The notes under the pieces are model-generated. The model saw only the letters and a program-made list of their open reading frames with translations. It was not told where the DNA came from and did not search any database. DNA of 45,550 nt from UBA3537 sp045561735 (lineage in GTDB: Bacteria > Bacteroidota > Bacteroidia > Flavobacteriales > Flavobacteriaceae): positions 1 through 45,550 of the forward strand of contig JBJKXC010000015.1 in assembly GCA_045561735.1 (NCBI GenBank), written 5' to 3'. The number at the start of each line of letters is the position of its first letter. The stretch's first letter is position 1. The position numbers and the translations under genes were made by a program. This document shows, piece by piece, positions 16,793 to 25,580 of this stretch.

Positions 16793-19700
16793 TTAATTAT
16801 TCTTTACAAGTTTCTCATTCTCCAATCTAATAAGTGCTTGTCTGTATTCCTCTGGAAAAACTCTTATAAATGCTTTTTGAGTTGTTTCCCATTTTTCAAG
16901 AATGCGTTGCGCCAAAGGGCTCAGGGTTGCATTGTAATGATTTTCAATTAGCTGTTTGAGTTCACTTAAATCCGATGCTTCAGACAAGGGATCTAAATTT
17001 AAGCCTTCAAGATTGCATCGTTTTTTAAATGATTTTTTCGGATCATAAACATAAGCAATACCTCCACTCATACCTGCACCAAAATTACGACCAACGTCTC
17101 CTAAGATAACAGCGATACCACCAGTCATATATTCGCAACCGTGGTCACCAATACCTTCAACGACGGCTATGGCACCTGAATTTCGTACACAAAAACGCTC
17201 GCCGGCTTTTCCATTGATGTAAGCCTCACCAGAGGTTGCACCGTATAAAGCAACATTTCCAATAATTATATTTTTTTCTGGAATTATAGTTGATTCGTCC
17301 GGTACACGAATGGACAATTTTGCCCCTGATAGTCCCTTACCCAAATAATCATTTGTATTACCAATAACATTCAGAGATAGTCCTTTGGTAGCAAAAGCAC
17401 CAAAACTTTGACCAGCTGAACCAGTAAAATTAATTTTTAAGGTATTGTGTGGCAAACCTTGAGATCCGTAAATTTTAGAAATTTCATTACTTAATATTGC
17501 TCCCACTGCTCTATTTTCATTGTTAATGTTTAGATCTAAAACAGTAGGTTCTTTTCTAAATAAGGCAGGGTGTGCTTTGTTAATGATTTCAAAATCTAAG
17601 GCCTTTTCAAGTTGATGATCCTGCTTGGAAGTGTTGAAAAGTTGGACATCCTCTGCGACCTTAACTTTATGCAAAATAGGTGTCAAATCAATTCCTCTAG
17701 ACTTGTAGTGCTCTATGGCTTTGTTACGGTCTAATTTTTCAACTTTACCAACCATTTCATCTACCGTTCTAAATCCTAACATGGCCATTATTTCTCTTAA
17801 TTCTTGTGCTACGAAATACATAAAGTTAACTACGTGTTCAGGTTTACCTTTAAACTTTTTACGAAGTTCTGGATTTTGAGTTGCAATCCCTACTGGGCAG
17901 GTATTAAGATGGCAAGCTCGCATCATGACACAACCAGATGCAACCAAAGGGGCGGTAGCAAAACCAAATTCTTCTGCCCCTAGAAGGCAAGCAATGGCGA
18001 CATCGCGACCAGTTTTGAGCTGACCGTCACATTCAACGACTATTCTACTTCTTAAATCATTCATCACCAAGGTTTGTTGGGCTTCAGAGAGGCCTAACTC
18101 CCAGGGCAATCCCGCATGTTTTAAAGAAGTTAAGGGTGAGGCGCCTGTTCCACCATCATAACCAGAAATGAGCACCACATCAGCTTTGGCTTTTGCAACG
18201 CCAGCAGCAACCGTTCCAATCCCAACCTCCGAAACCAATTTTACATTAATTCTGGCCTCACGGTTGGCAGATTTTAAATCGTAGATGAGCTGTGATAAAT
18301 CCTCAATGGAGTAGATATCATGATGGGGAGGTGGAGAAATTAATCCCACATATGGAGTTGAATTTCTTGTTTTAGCAATATCAGGATTGACCTTTGGACC
18401 TGGCAACTGCCCACCTTCTCCAGGCTTGGCCCCTTGTGCCATTTTGATTTGTATTTCCTTAGCGTTTGCTAAGTAATTTGAAGTTACACCAAAACGACCA
18501 GAGGCAACCTGTTTGATGGCGCTATTCTTCCAGTCTCCGTTTGAATCTTTGTAAAAACGTTTTTGATCTTCACCTCCTTCACCAGAATTACTCTTGCCGC
18601 CGATGCGATTCATTGCAATAGCTAAATTTTCGTGAGCTTCTTTACTGATGGATCCATAAGACATGGCACCTGTTTTAAAACGCTTCACAATATTGGTCCA
18701 AGGCTCAACCTCATCAATGGGTATAGGATCGTAATTAGAAAACTCAAACAAACCACGAATGGTCATTAGTTGTCTAGACTGGTTGTTAATAAGCTCTGAG
18801 TATTCTTTATACTTCTGTGGTTTATTGGTACGAACAGAATCCTGTAATTTGGCGATGGACAGTGGGTTAAAAAGATGCGGCTCTCCATTGCGTCTCCAAC
18901 GGTACTGCCCACCTATTTCCAAGTCTAAATTAGCATCGATGTGTTTTTTGACATAGGCACGCTGATAGCGTTTAGATATTTCTTTTTCTAGCTGGTGTAA
19001 ATCAACCCCTTGTATTCTGGTCGGAGTTTTTGGGAAATATTTATCAACAACCTGAGTATTGATCCCAATACATTCGAACAACTGAGAACCTCTGTAGGAA
19101 TTAAGGGTGGAGATCCCAATCTTATTCATGACCTTTAGGATGCCCTTGCCAACAGCTTTGTTGTAGTTGTGAATCGCATCTTCAATGTTCGCTTTGGGAT
19201 CTCTGGCCTTTACTTCATTTTCAATGATTTCATTAACCATGTAAGGGTTTATAGCACTGGCACCATAGCCAAATAAAAGTGCAAAATGATGAACTTCACG
19301 AGGTTCTGCTGACTCAATAATGATGCTTAATTTAGAGCGCTTTCCCAATTTCTGTAAACCACTATTTATGAAAGAGCAAGCTAAAAGTGCAGGAATGGGC
19401 GCCAAATCTTTACTTACACTTCTATCTGACAAAATAAGTATGTTGGTTCCTCTATCTATTTTATCTGAGGCTGACTTTAAGATATTCTCAAGGGAATCTT
19501 CTAGGCCATTATGTCCATTTTCAATGGGGTAAACTATTGGAATGGATTCTATATTAAAATTTGGATTGTCAAAGCTTTTAATTTTGTCAAGATCTTGTTT
19601 TGAAATTACTGGGTTTTGAATCTTTAATTTCTTGCAATGAGAATCATTAACATCAAAAAGATTAAAATCGGCACCAAGGGTTAAACTGATATCCGTTATC

Positions 19701-21295
19701 AGTTCTTCGCGAATGCCATCTAAAGGCGGATTGGTAACTTGAGCAAATAACTGCTTGAAATAGTTGTAAATAAGCTGAGGGCGTTCAGATAACAGGGCCA
19801 ATGGAGTGTCGCTGCCCATGGAACCTATGGGCTCTTTGGCTTGATTAGACATGGGTAAAATAATGGTTTTAATGTCTTCTTGAGTGTAACCAAATAATAC
19901 CTTTCGTTTGTCTAAGCTTTCTTGGTTCAGAAAAATTGGGCAATCGTTGTATGGAATTTCTTTAAGATGAATAAGATTTTCGTCGATCCAATTTTGGTAG
20001 GGATGTTTCTTGGAGATGGCCTCTTTGATTTCCTCATCGTTAACAATACGGCCTTCATCCATGTTCACTAAAAACATCTTACCAGGTTCTAAACGTCCGT
20101 GATATTCGACATTTTCTGGCGCAATTTCAATGACGCCTATTTCAGAAGACATGATTACATAGCCATCTTTTGTCACTGAATAGCGTGAAGGTCGTAATCC
20201 GTTACGATCAAGTACCGCTCCAATATAATTTCCATCAGTGAATGGAACAGAAGCCGGCCCATCCCAAGGTTCCATAAGACATGAATTGTACTCATAAAAT
20301 GCTTTTTTGGAGGCAGACATTTCATCATTTTTTTCCCAAGCCTCAGGGATGAGCATCATCATTACCTCAGGAAGAGATCGTCCGGTCATTAATAGTAACT
20401 CCACAGCCATATCCATGGAAGCTGAGTCAGATTTGTTGGGTAATATAATAGGAAGTATTTCTTTTATGTCATCTGAAAACCATTGACTTTCAAATAACGC
20501 CTCTCTCGATATCATTCTTGAAACATTTCCTCTGAGGGTATTAATTTCACCATTGTGACACATATATCTAAAGGGTTGTGCCAAATCCCAGGTAGGAAAA
20601 GTATTAGTAGAAAAACGTTGGTGAACCAATGCCAACCTTGTAACAAACAAAGGATTGCTAAGGTCTTTGTAATACAATTTAATATCCTCAGGAATTAAAA
20701 GGCCTTTATAAATAATAATCTTAGTGGAAAAACTTGGAAGATAAAAGAAATTTGATTGCGAAAGTTTTGAATTGTAAATTTCTTGTTCCGCTTTTTTACG
20801 TGCAATGAAGAGTTTTAAATTAAAATCGAAGCCGTCCTGTTCTTTTGAGGATTTGGCTACAAAAATTTGTTTTGTGAAAGGTTCAGTTTTTTTGGCAATT
20901 GATCCTAAGACAGAATGATCTACTGGTAAGGTACGCCAACCTAATACTTTAAGTCCTTGGCCGGTGAGTTGTTTTTCAAAAATAGATTCACAATAGAAAC
21001 GTTGGTTGGCTTTACGAGGAAGAAAAACATTACCAACGGCGTATTGACCAAAATCCGGTATTGAGAAAGTGCATTCATTTAGAAATAATTCATGAGGAAT
21101 ATCCACTAATATACCAGCACCATCTCCTGTTGTTCCGTCAGAGCTTACAGCACCCCTATGTTCTAAACACTCTAAAATTTGAAGTGCTTTATGAATTACC
21201 TCATTAGACTTTTTACCCTCAAGGCTACAAATAAATCCCGCACCACAGTTGTCGTGTTCAAATTCTGGCAAGTACATACCTTGTTTTTTTAACAT
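16793..21295 (-). CDS. gltB: Glutamate synthase (NADPH) large subunit
   Basis: Alpha subunit of GOGAT (1500 residues), the ammonium-assimilation enzyme that acts with glutamine synthetase. The N-terminal nucleophile amidotransferase domain starts at Cys17 (DNCGAGF) after a 16-residue propeptide that must be removed. The central domain is followed by the FMN-binding synthase barrel (about 800-1170, with GQLPGPKVNPDIAKTR and ISGYDGGTGASPL). The 3Fe-4S cysteines lie in CVMMRACHLNTCPVG (about 1122-1134), and the C-terminal GxGxG-repeat beta-helix runs from about 1240 to 1440. It is the first gene of the gltB-gltD operon. A 424-bp intergenic region separates it from the divergent porin gene and carries two related inverted repeats that could control both units. 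Confidence 0.98.
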   Translation of the reverse strand: MLKKQGMYLPEFEHDNCGAGFICSLEGKKSNEVIHKALQILECLEHRGAVSSDGTTGDGAGILVDIPHELFLNECTFSIPDFGQYAVGNVFLPRKANQRFYCESIFEKQLTGQGLKVLGWRTLPVDHSVLGSIAKKTEPFTKQIFVAKSSKEQDGFDFNLKLFIARKKAEQEIYNSKLSQSNFFYLPSFSTKIIIYKGLLIPEDIKLYYKDLSNPLFVTRLALVHQRFSTNTFPTWDLAQPFRYMCHNGEINTLRGNVSRMISREALFESQWFSDDIKEILPIILPNKSDSASMDMAVELLLMTGRSLPEVMMMLIPEAWEKNDEMSASKKAFYEYNSCLMEPWDGPASVPFTDGNYIGAVLDRNGLRPSRYSVTKDGYVIMSSEIGVIEIAPENVEYHGRLEPGKMFLVNMDEGRIVNDEEIKEAISKKHPYQNWIDENLIHLKEIPYNDCPIFLNQESLDKRKVLFGYTQEDIKTIILPMSNQAKEPIGSMGSDTPLALLSERPQLIYNYFKQLFAQVTNPPLDGIREELITDISLTLGADFNLFDVNDSHCKKLKIQNPVISKQDLDKIKSFDNPNFNIESIPIVYPIENGHNGLEDSLENILKSASDKIDRGTNILILSDRSVSKDLAPIPALLACSFINSGLQKLGKRSKLSIIIESAEPREVHHFALLFGYGASAINPYMVNEIIENEVKARDPKANIEDAIHNYNKAVGKGILKVMNKIGISTLNSYRGSQLFECIGINTQVVDKYFPKTPTRIQGVDLHQLEKEISKRYQRAYVKKHIDANLDLEIGGQYRWRRNGEPHLFNPLSIAKLQDSVRTNKPQKYKEYSELINNQSRQLMTIRGLFEFSNYDPIPIDEVEPWTNIVKRFKTGAMSYGSISKEAHENLAIAMNRIGGKSNSGEGGEDQKRFYKDSNGDWKNSAIKQVASGRFGVTSNYLANAKEIQIKMAQGAKPGEGGQLPGPKVNPDIAKTRNSTPYVGLISPPPHHDIYSIEDLSQLIYDLKSANREARINVKLVSEVGIGTVAAGVAKAKADVVLISGYDGGTGASPLTSLKHAGLPWELGLSEAQQTLVMNDLRSRIVVECDGQLKTGRDVAIACLLGAEEFGFATAPLVASGCVMMRACHLNTCPVGIATQNPELRKKFKGKPEHVVNFMYFVAQELREIMAMLGFRTVDEMVGKVEKLDRNKAIEHYKSRGIDLTPILHKVKVAEDVQLFNTSKQDHQLEKALDFEIINKAHPALFRKEPTVLDLNINNENRAVGAILSNEISKIYGSQGLPHNTLKINFTGSAGQSFGAFATKGLSLNVIGNTNDYLGKGLSGAKLSIRVPDESTIIPEKNIIIGNVALYGATSGEAYINGKAGERFCVRNSGAIAVVEGIGDHGCEYMTGGIAVILGDVGRNFGAGMSGGIAYVYDPKKSFKKRCNLEGLNLDPLSEASDLSELKQLIENHYNATLSPLAQRILEKWETTQKAFIRVFPEEYRQALIRLENEKLVKNN

Positions 21296-21480
21296 GAATT
21301 TTATTAATTAGACGGTTTATTTAAGTCAAAAGAATTTGAAATATAAGAACAAATCAAGAACAAACTATAAATGAAAAGCAATTATTGCGAGATGTGTAAT
21401 TAATCGCATTTAAAAATATTTTTAAAGCGATTTAAGGACTTTATTTTAAAGAATTAATAATAGCTTTTTGCAACTAATAA

Positions 21481-21488
21481 CAAACCTA
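21481..21488 (-). promoter_or_regulatory. Candidate -7 box for gltBD
   Basis: On the minus strand this reads TAGGTTTG, a full match to TAnnTTTG. It implies a leader of about 180 nt before gltB. A CAA (minus-strand TTG) occurs only 14 bp away, shorter than the usual spacing, so the assignment is weak. Confidence 0.3.
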
Positions 21489-21586
21489 AAGACATTCAAT
21501 ATCAATAATTTTAAAATAAAAACATTCGATTAAATGTTGAGTAAGAACAATAAGAAATTCATATTTTTTATATAATAATATTTTAT

Positions 21587-21605
21587 ACCCATAAATTTTT
21601 AGGGT
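21587..21605. promoter_or_regulatory. Inverted repeat ACCC-N11-GGGT (copy 1)
   Basis: The arms are ACCC at 21587-21590 and GGGT at 21602-21605, with an 11-bp AT-only centre; flanking A/T runs partly extend the symmetry. It shares arm sequence and exact spacer length with copy 2, whose centre lies 53 bp away. This layout suits a dimeric regulator binding at two helically phased sites. Confidence 0.45.
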
Positions 21606-21638
21606 AAAATATTGTTAATATAATAAAAATTTGATTTA

Positions 21639-21659
21639 ACCCCCATTTATATTAGGGGT
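21639..21659. promoter_or_regulatory. Inverted repeat ACCCC-N11-GGGGT (copy 2)
   Basis: The arms are ACCCC at 21639-21643 and GGGGT at 21655-21659 around an 11-bp spacer. The downstream arm ends 16 bp before the porin -7 box, so a bound protein would overlap the -33 region, as expected for a repressor or a close-contact activator of the porin. Confidence 0.5.
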
Positions 21660-21675
21660 ATTAGCATTAATATTC

Positions 21676-21683
21676 TAAGTTTG
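21676..21683 (+). promoter_or_regulatory. -7 box of the porin gene
   Basis: TAAGTTTG matches the Bacteroidota TAnnTTTG consensus. It predicts a start near 21689 and a leader of about 31 nt before the ATG at 21720. The -33 region has no good TTG and instead contains inverted repeat copy 2, in keeping with regulated expression. Confidence 0.55.
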
Positions 21684-21719
21684 TGATGTAATTCAAACAA
21701 ATAACCAAAAAATTAAATT

Positions 21720-22733
21720 ATGAAAAAAATTTGTACATTATTATTGACGTGTTTTTCAGCGACCATCATTGCGCAGGAAGATGCACCTGCACTTTCAATT
21801 TCTGGGACTGTCGACGCTTATTATCAAACTAATATATCTTCACCAGATGATTTAGGTGATTCCTTTGGAACATCTTTCGCTGATGAAACAGGCTTCGCCT
21901 TAGGTATGGCAAATCTTGTTGCTTCATATGAAACTGGTTCTACTGGTGTTGTTGCAGACGTAGTATTTGGACCAAGAGGTGATGCTGCTGTTGGAGGATA
22001 TAACCTTAACCAACTATATGCTTACTGGAATGTGTCTGAAACTACAACATTAACAATGGGGCGTTGGAATACATACCTTGGTTATGAAGTAATTTCTCCA
22101 GCTGGAAACTTCAACTATAGTACATCCTATATGTTTTCTAGTGGACCTTTCTCAATGGTTGGTTTGAAAGCTGATTTTGATCTTGGAAGCGACTTTAGCT
22201 TAATGCTTGCTGTTATGAATCCAACGGACGTAAATAACAACACTAGCGGAGGTTTTTCTCTAGGAGCTCAATTGGGCTATGCTGGACAATTTTTGAATCT
22301 TTATTATGATGATGATGAAGTCCTAGGGTTTGAAATTGACTATACCGGTGGATTTGATTTATCTGAAGAATTTTTCTTAGGAATCAATGCCGCTTATCAA
22401 GTTATGGGGATGGAAGCTGAACTACTTGGAGAGACTTTTTCTTTTGATGCAGGTTTTTACGGAGTCGCTTTGTATCCTCAGTACACTGTATCTGATAGCT
22501 TTGCTTTAGGGTTAAGAGGAGAATTATTTGGAGCCCATATTGAAGATGTAGATGACGTACCAAGTGTTTTTTCAACAACTCTTACAGGAAGTTACACGGT
22601 TGATAATTTAACTATCAAACCAGAAATTAGAATGGATGCTTGGAGTGAAGATGCTGAACCATACCTGGACAATGATGGTATGCCAACTGATTCTTTATCA
22701 GTTTTCACTTTAGCAATGGTTTACTCCTTCTAA
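21720..22733 (+). CDS. Outer-membrane beta-barrel porin
   Basis: Outer-membrane protein of 337 residues. The signal peptide covers residues 1-19 (ends IIAQ). The mature chain begins with a strand typical of Bacteroidota porins (LSISGTVDAYYQTN) and alternates polar and hydrophobic residues in many short beta-strands, ending with the aromatic terminus LAMVYSF that barrel proteins use for assembly. It is rich in Asp, Gly and aromatic residues with few cysteines. I would place it in the OmpL-like/BBP2-like barrel group. It is transcribed away from gltB and shares a promoter region with it, which suggests a role in uptake of a small nitrogen compound or a response to nitrogen status. That is inference. 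A strong terminator follows its stop. Confidence 0.85.
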   Translation: MKKICTLLLTCFSATIIAQEDAPALSISGTVDAYYQTNISSPDDLGDSFGTSFADETGFALGMANLVASYETGSTGVVADVVFGPRGDAAVGGYNLNQLYAYWNVSETTTLTMGRWNTYLGYEVISPAGNFNYSTSYMFSSGPFSMVGLKADFDLGSDFSLMLAVMNPTDVNNNTSGGFSLGAQLGYAGQFLNLYYDDDEVLGFEIDYTGGFDLSEEFFLGINAAYQVMGMEAELLGETFSFDAGFYGVALYPQYTVSDSFALGLRGELFGAHIEDVDDVPSVFSTTLTGSYTVDNLTIKPEIRMDAWSEDAEPYLDNDGMPTDSLSVFTLAMVYSF

Positions 22734-22764
22734 AAAAACATTAATAAATTTTGTTTGTGATTAG

Positions 22765-22805
22765 AAAAAGCTCAAAAGATATAATGTCTTGTGAGCTTTT
22801 TTTTT
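22765..22805. terminator. Rho-independent terminator between porin and ppc (bidirectional)
   Basis: A perfect 10-bp stem AAAAAGCTCA (22765-22774) / TGAGCTTTTT (22792-22801) encloses a second short stem AAGA/TCTT. A run of nine T residues follows on the plus strand and a run of A on the other side, so it can end both the porin transcript and the convergent ppc transcript. Confidence 0.85.
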
Positions 22806-22809
22806 AAAC

Positions 22810-25389
22810 TTAGGCAGAATTGCGACTGGCGTTGATAATTCCATATAGAGTTCGAGTCACAATCTTTTCAAACAAATCGATCTGTTGTATGTCTGGGCTT
22901 TTTTGTTTTTGAAAGGCCTGTAGTTTTCTGAGGGAATATTGTTGAATGGTGAGCAATGGCAATACAATGGATTCTCGCATATCAATAGAGGCTTTACCGC
23001 TTGGTTCATTTTCCATTAATTTTTTGTAACCAGTAATTTTTAAAAGCAATGCTTGGGTGAGCTTGAATTCGTCATAAATGATGGTCCAAAATGCACCAAA
23101 CTCTTCATCATCTGCCATATATTTTGTTAAAGGGAAAAAGGATTTACTAAGAGACATCATGCTATTTTCTAACAATGTCTTAAAAAAACTTGAATTATTG
23201 TAAAGCGCAATTACTTTTTCGAGCTCACCTTGAGACTCAAAGGCCTGGATAGCAGTACCCACACCAAAGAAACCAGGCACATTTTGCTTGAGCTGACTCC
23301 AGGAGCCAACAAAAGGAATAGCTCTTAAGTCTGAAAAAATCAATGCATCCGATTTAGAACGCTTTGAAGGTCGGCTTCCAATATTGGCTTTTCCATAGTA
23401 CTTTAGAGTACTGATGCGCTCCAAGTATGGAATGAATTTTGGATGATTCTTAAAGTCTTGATAAGCTTGGTAACTCAGTGATGCCAAAGTATTCATTGTT
23501 TCACGGTCAGCCTCTGAAAAACCTTTATTGTGCTCGGATTGTAATTTATTGGAAAGTCCAGAACTAATCAATTGTTCCAAATTGTATTTCGAGGATTCCG
23601 GAGTTCCAAAATTTGAACTTATCGTCTGACCTTGTATTGTGAGTTGAACTTCTCTATCTTGAATTGTTGGACCAAGTGAGGCATAAAACTGATGGGTTTT
23701 TCCGCCTCCACGCGCTGGAGGCCCACCGCGACCATCAAAAAATACAACGTCAATATTGTTTTGGTTGGAAATAGTTGTTAAAGCTTCTTTTGCTTTAAAT
23801 ATAGCCCAATTGGCCATAAAATAACCACCATCCTTGGTACCGTCCGAAAACCCCAGCATTATAGTTTGCTTATTACCTCTTGATTTCAAATGCGACTTGT
23901 AAGCCTTGTTAGTGTAAAGTTGCCCCATCACTTTGGGTGCATTTTCTAAATCGGTAACCGTTTCAAACAATGGGACAATATCAATGCTAAGCTTGTCGTT
24001 GAAAGCAACTAATTTTAACATCGTATAAAGCTGCATGACGTTAAGCGCTGTCTGATTATTGCTTATAATGTAGCGGTTGGCGCCTAAGGGACCGTTTTTG
24101 GATTGAATGGTTTTAACAACTTGAATTGTTTTTAAAGTATTATAAATCAATTCATTATCAAAAATTGAAATATCCAGCGTAGCATCTAAATTTGAAAGAA
24201 CTTCAATTTGCTTCGCCTCATCAAGTTCATTATAGTTGTCTGGAAAAATTCCATTAGACTGTTCGATACAGCCATGTACAATACCAGAGAAAACAGTACT
24301 GTGGATGCGGCTGTCTTGACGCACATCTAAACTAGCAAAATGAGAACCGAAAAGCTGGGTTTTGTTGATCAAGCTTGAAATGTCGCTTATATATAGTGCG
24401 TGATGCTCCTTGGCTACCATTTTCTTTATTTCTTTAAGTTCATCAACAAAAAAGTCAAAATCAAAAAGATCGGGATTTGACAAACTGCGACCGATTGTTA
24501 TAATAAGAGCTCCCAATCGGTCTTCTACAATTCTAAAGGTTAGTTTACGTTTTAATTTTTTTAAGTCTAATAAGTACTTCTTTATCAAGGTCTTTTTAAG
24601 TAAAGAAGCAACTTTAAAGGTGGTATCTGGAAGAACAAATGGATTTCCGTCTCTGTCGCCACCAGGCCAAAATCCAATATTTATGATTTCATTTTTTAAG
24701 CCCTTATTGTCATAAACGTTTTGTTGAATATAATCAAAAATAGATCCGAAGGAATCGTAAAAAACATGCTCTAAATACCAGACAAGATTTATAGCCTCAT
24801 CATAAGGCGTTGGTTTTACATGCTTAAAAAATGGAGTTTTACCTAGTTGTGCTAATAGATTCCTGATACGATCCATATCATTGTCTCTAACGGCTTCAGT
24901 CAAATCGGTAATGATTCCTAAAACTGAACCAGGATAAAACTGAGTGGGATGAGCTGTTAGTACAATTCGGACTTTAAATTCATTTAGATAAGTTTTGAGT
25001 GCTTCAATTTTATTTTCAGAAAAAGCCTTTTCTTTTAAACTTCGCAGTGTTCCAATACCATCCATATTATTGATTACAGGGAACGCAGCATCTTCAATTG
25101 CATCAAAAAGTACAACCTGGCGTTCAATGTATTGAATAAACCTAAACAAAAGCTTAATCTGGCTTTTCTTTGTACGTCGGGCTTGGTACTTTTGAAAAAA
25201 AGTTTCAACAATAGAAGTGGGGTTTTCTCCAGCAGCATAGCCTTTTTCACAAGTTTCACGAAACAAAGGCAATAAAACCCCTGTTTTGGTAATTTGATCA
25301 AACGGCAATGTCATAAAGATACTGTCATAGATTTTAAACTTAGACAGTACATTTTGTTTAAAGCGTTCTAGCTTTGGTTTTACAGCCAT
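22810..25389 (-). CDS. ppc: Phosphoenolpyruvate carboxylase
   Basis: Anaplerotic enzyme that carboxylates phosphoenolpyruvate with bicarbonate to give oxaloacetate. The start chosen is the ATG at 25389 (MAVKPKLERF, 859 residues), because the upstream in-frame ATG at 25413 lies inside the proposed -7 box. The active-site segment is VLTAHPTQ with His147; most PEPCs have TAHPTE. The glycine loop reads DGRGGPPARGGGKTH, and SDGTKDGGYFMANW and GSRPSKR follow. The chain ends ...IINASRNSA, near the expected C-terminal asparagine/glycine region. Slightly shorter than the roughly 880-residue proteobacterial enzyme. It stands alone between the terminator at 22765-22805 and the divergent flavoenzyme gene. 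Oxaloacetate supply fits with the nearby glutamate synthase, though no shared operon exists. Confidence 0.95.
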   Translation of the reverse strand: MAVKPKLERFKQNVLSKFKIYDSIFMTLPFDQITKTGVLLPLFRETCEKGYAAGENPTSIVETFFQKYQARRTKKSQIKLLFRFIQYIERQVVLFDAIEDAAFPVINNMDGIGTLRSLKEKAFSENKIEALKTYLNEFKVRIVLTAHPTQFYPGSVLGIITDLTEAVRDNDMDRIRNLLAQLGKTPFFKHVKPTPYDEAINLVWYLEHVFYDSFGSIFDYIQQNVYDNKGLKNEIINIGFWPGGDRDGNPFVLPDTTFKVASLLKKTLIKKYLLDLKKLKRKLTFRIVEDRLGALIITIGRSLSNPDLFDFDFFVDELKEIKKMVAKEHHALYISDISSLINKTQLFGSHFASLDVRQDSRIHSTVFSGIVHGCIEQSNGIFPDNYNELDEAKQIEVLSNLDATLDISIFDNELIYNTLKTIQVVKTIQSKNGPLGANRYIISNNQTALNVMQLYTMLKLVAFNDKLSIDIVPLFETVTDLENAPKVMGQLYTNKAYKSHLKSRGNKQTIMLGFSDGTKDGGYFMANWAIFKAKEALTTISNQNNIDVVFFDGRGGPPARGGGKTHQFYASLGPTIQDREVQLTIQGQTISSNFGTPESSKYNLEQLISSGLSNKLQSEHNKGFSEADRETMNTLASLSYQAYQDFKNHPKFIPYLERISTLKYYGKANIGSRPSKRSKSDALIFSDLRAIPFVGSWSQLKQNVPGFFGVGTAIQAFESQGELEKVIALYNNSSFFKTLLENSMMSLSKSFFPLTKYMADDEEFGAFWTIIYDEFKLTQALLLKITGYKKLMENEPSGKASIDMRESIVLPLLTIQQYSLRKLQAFQKQKSPDIQQIDLFEKIVTRTLYGIINASRNSA

Positions 25390-25410
25390 ATATCCTATTC
25401 TATTGCATCG

Positions 25411-25418
25411 CAAATATA
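25411..25418 (-). promoter_or_regulatory. -7 box of ppc
   Basis: On the minus strand this reads TATATTTG, a full consensus match. Transcription would begin near 25405, about 16 nt before the ATG at 25389. This is the main reason for rejecting the upstream ATG at 25413. No clear -33 TTG is seen. Confidence 0.5.
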
Positions 25419-25580
25419 AGAAAGCTCTCTTTTTTATTGATAATCTGCAGCATGATTTGTTAATTTCTTATAATTATGACTATAATATGATAATATTTTA
25501 AGGAATTTATTTTTTTGCTAAGAATTCAATGGTAAATAAAAATTATTATATTTAAATCTATTTTAAATACTTTATATAAA

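Larger units (their letters stand above)
21296..21719. other. gltB/porin divergent intergenic region (424 bp), no gene
   Basis: This is the longest gene-free stretch of the window. I find no open frame with a credible product on either strand. It is strongly AT-rich and holds a candidate minus-strand -7 box (21481-21488), two inverted repeats (21587-21605 and 21639-21659) and a plus-strand -7 box (21676-21683). The gltB side, 21296 to about 21480, would be a long untranslated leader if the proposed gltB promoter is right; I see no recognisable riboswitch fold in it. Confidence 0.6.

Noticed and set aside
25390..25413. Longer N terminus for PEPC starting at the ATG at 25413
   Set aside because: It overlaps a consensus -7 box and adds MRCNRIGY, which does not look like a PEPC N terminus.
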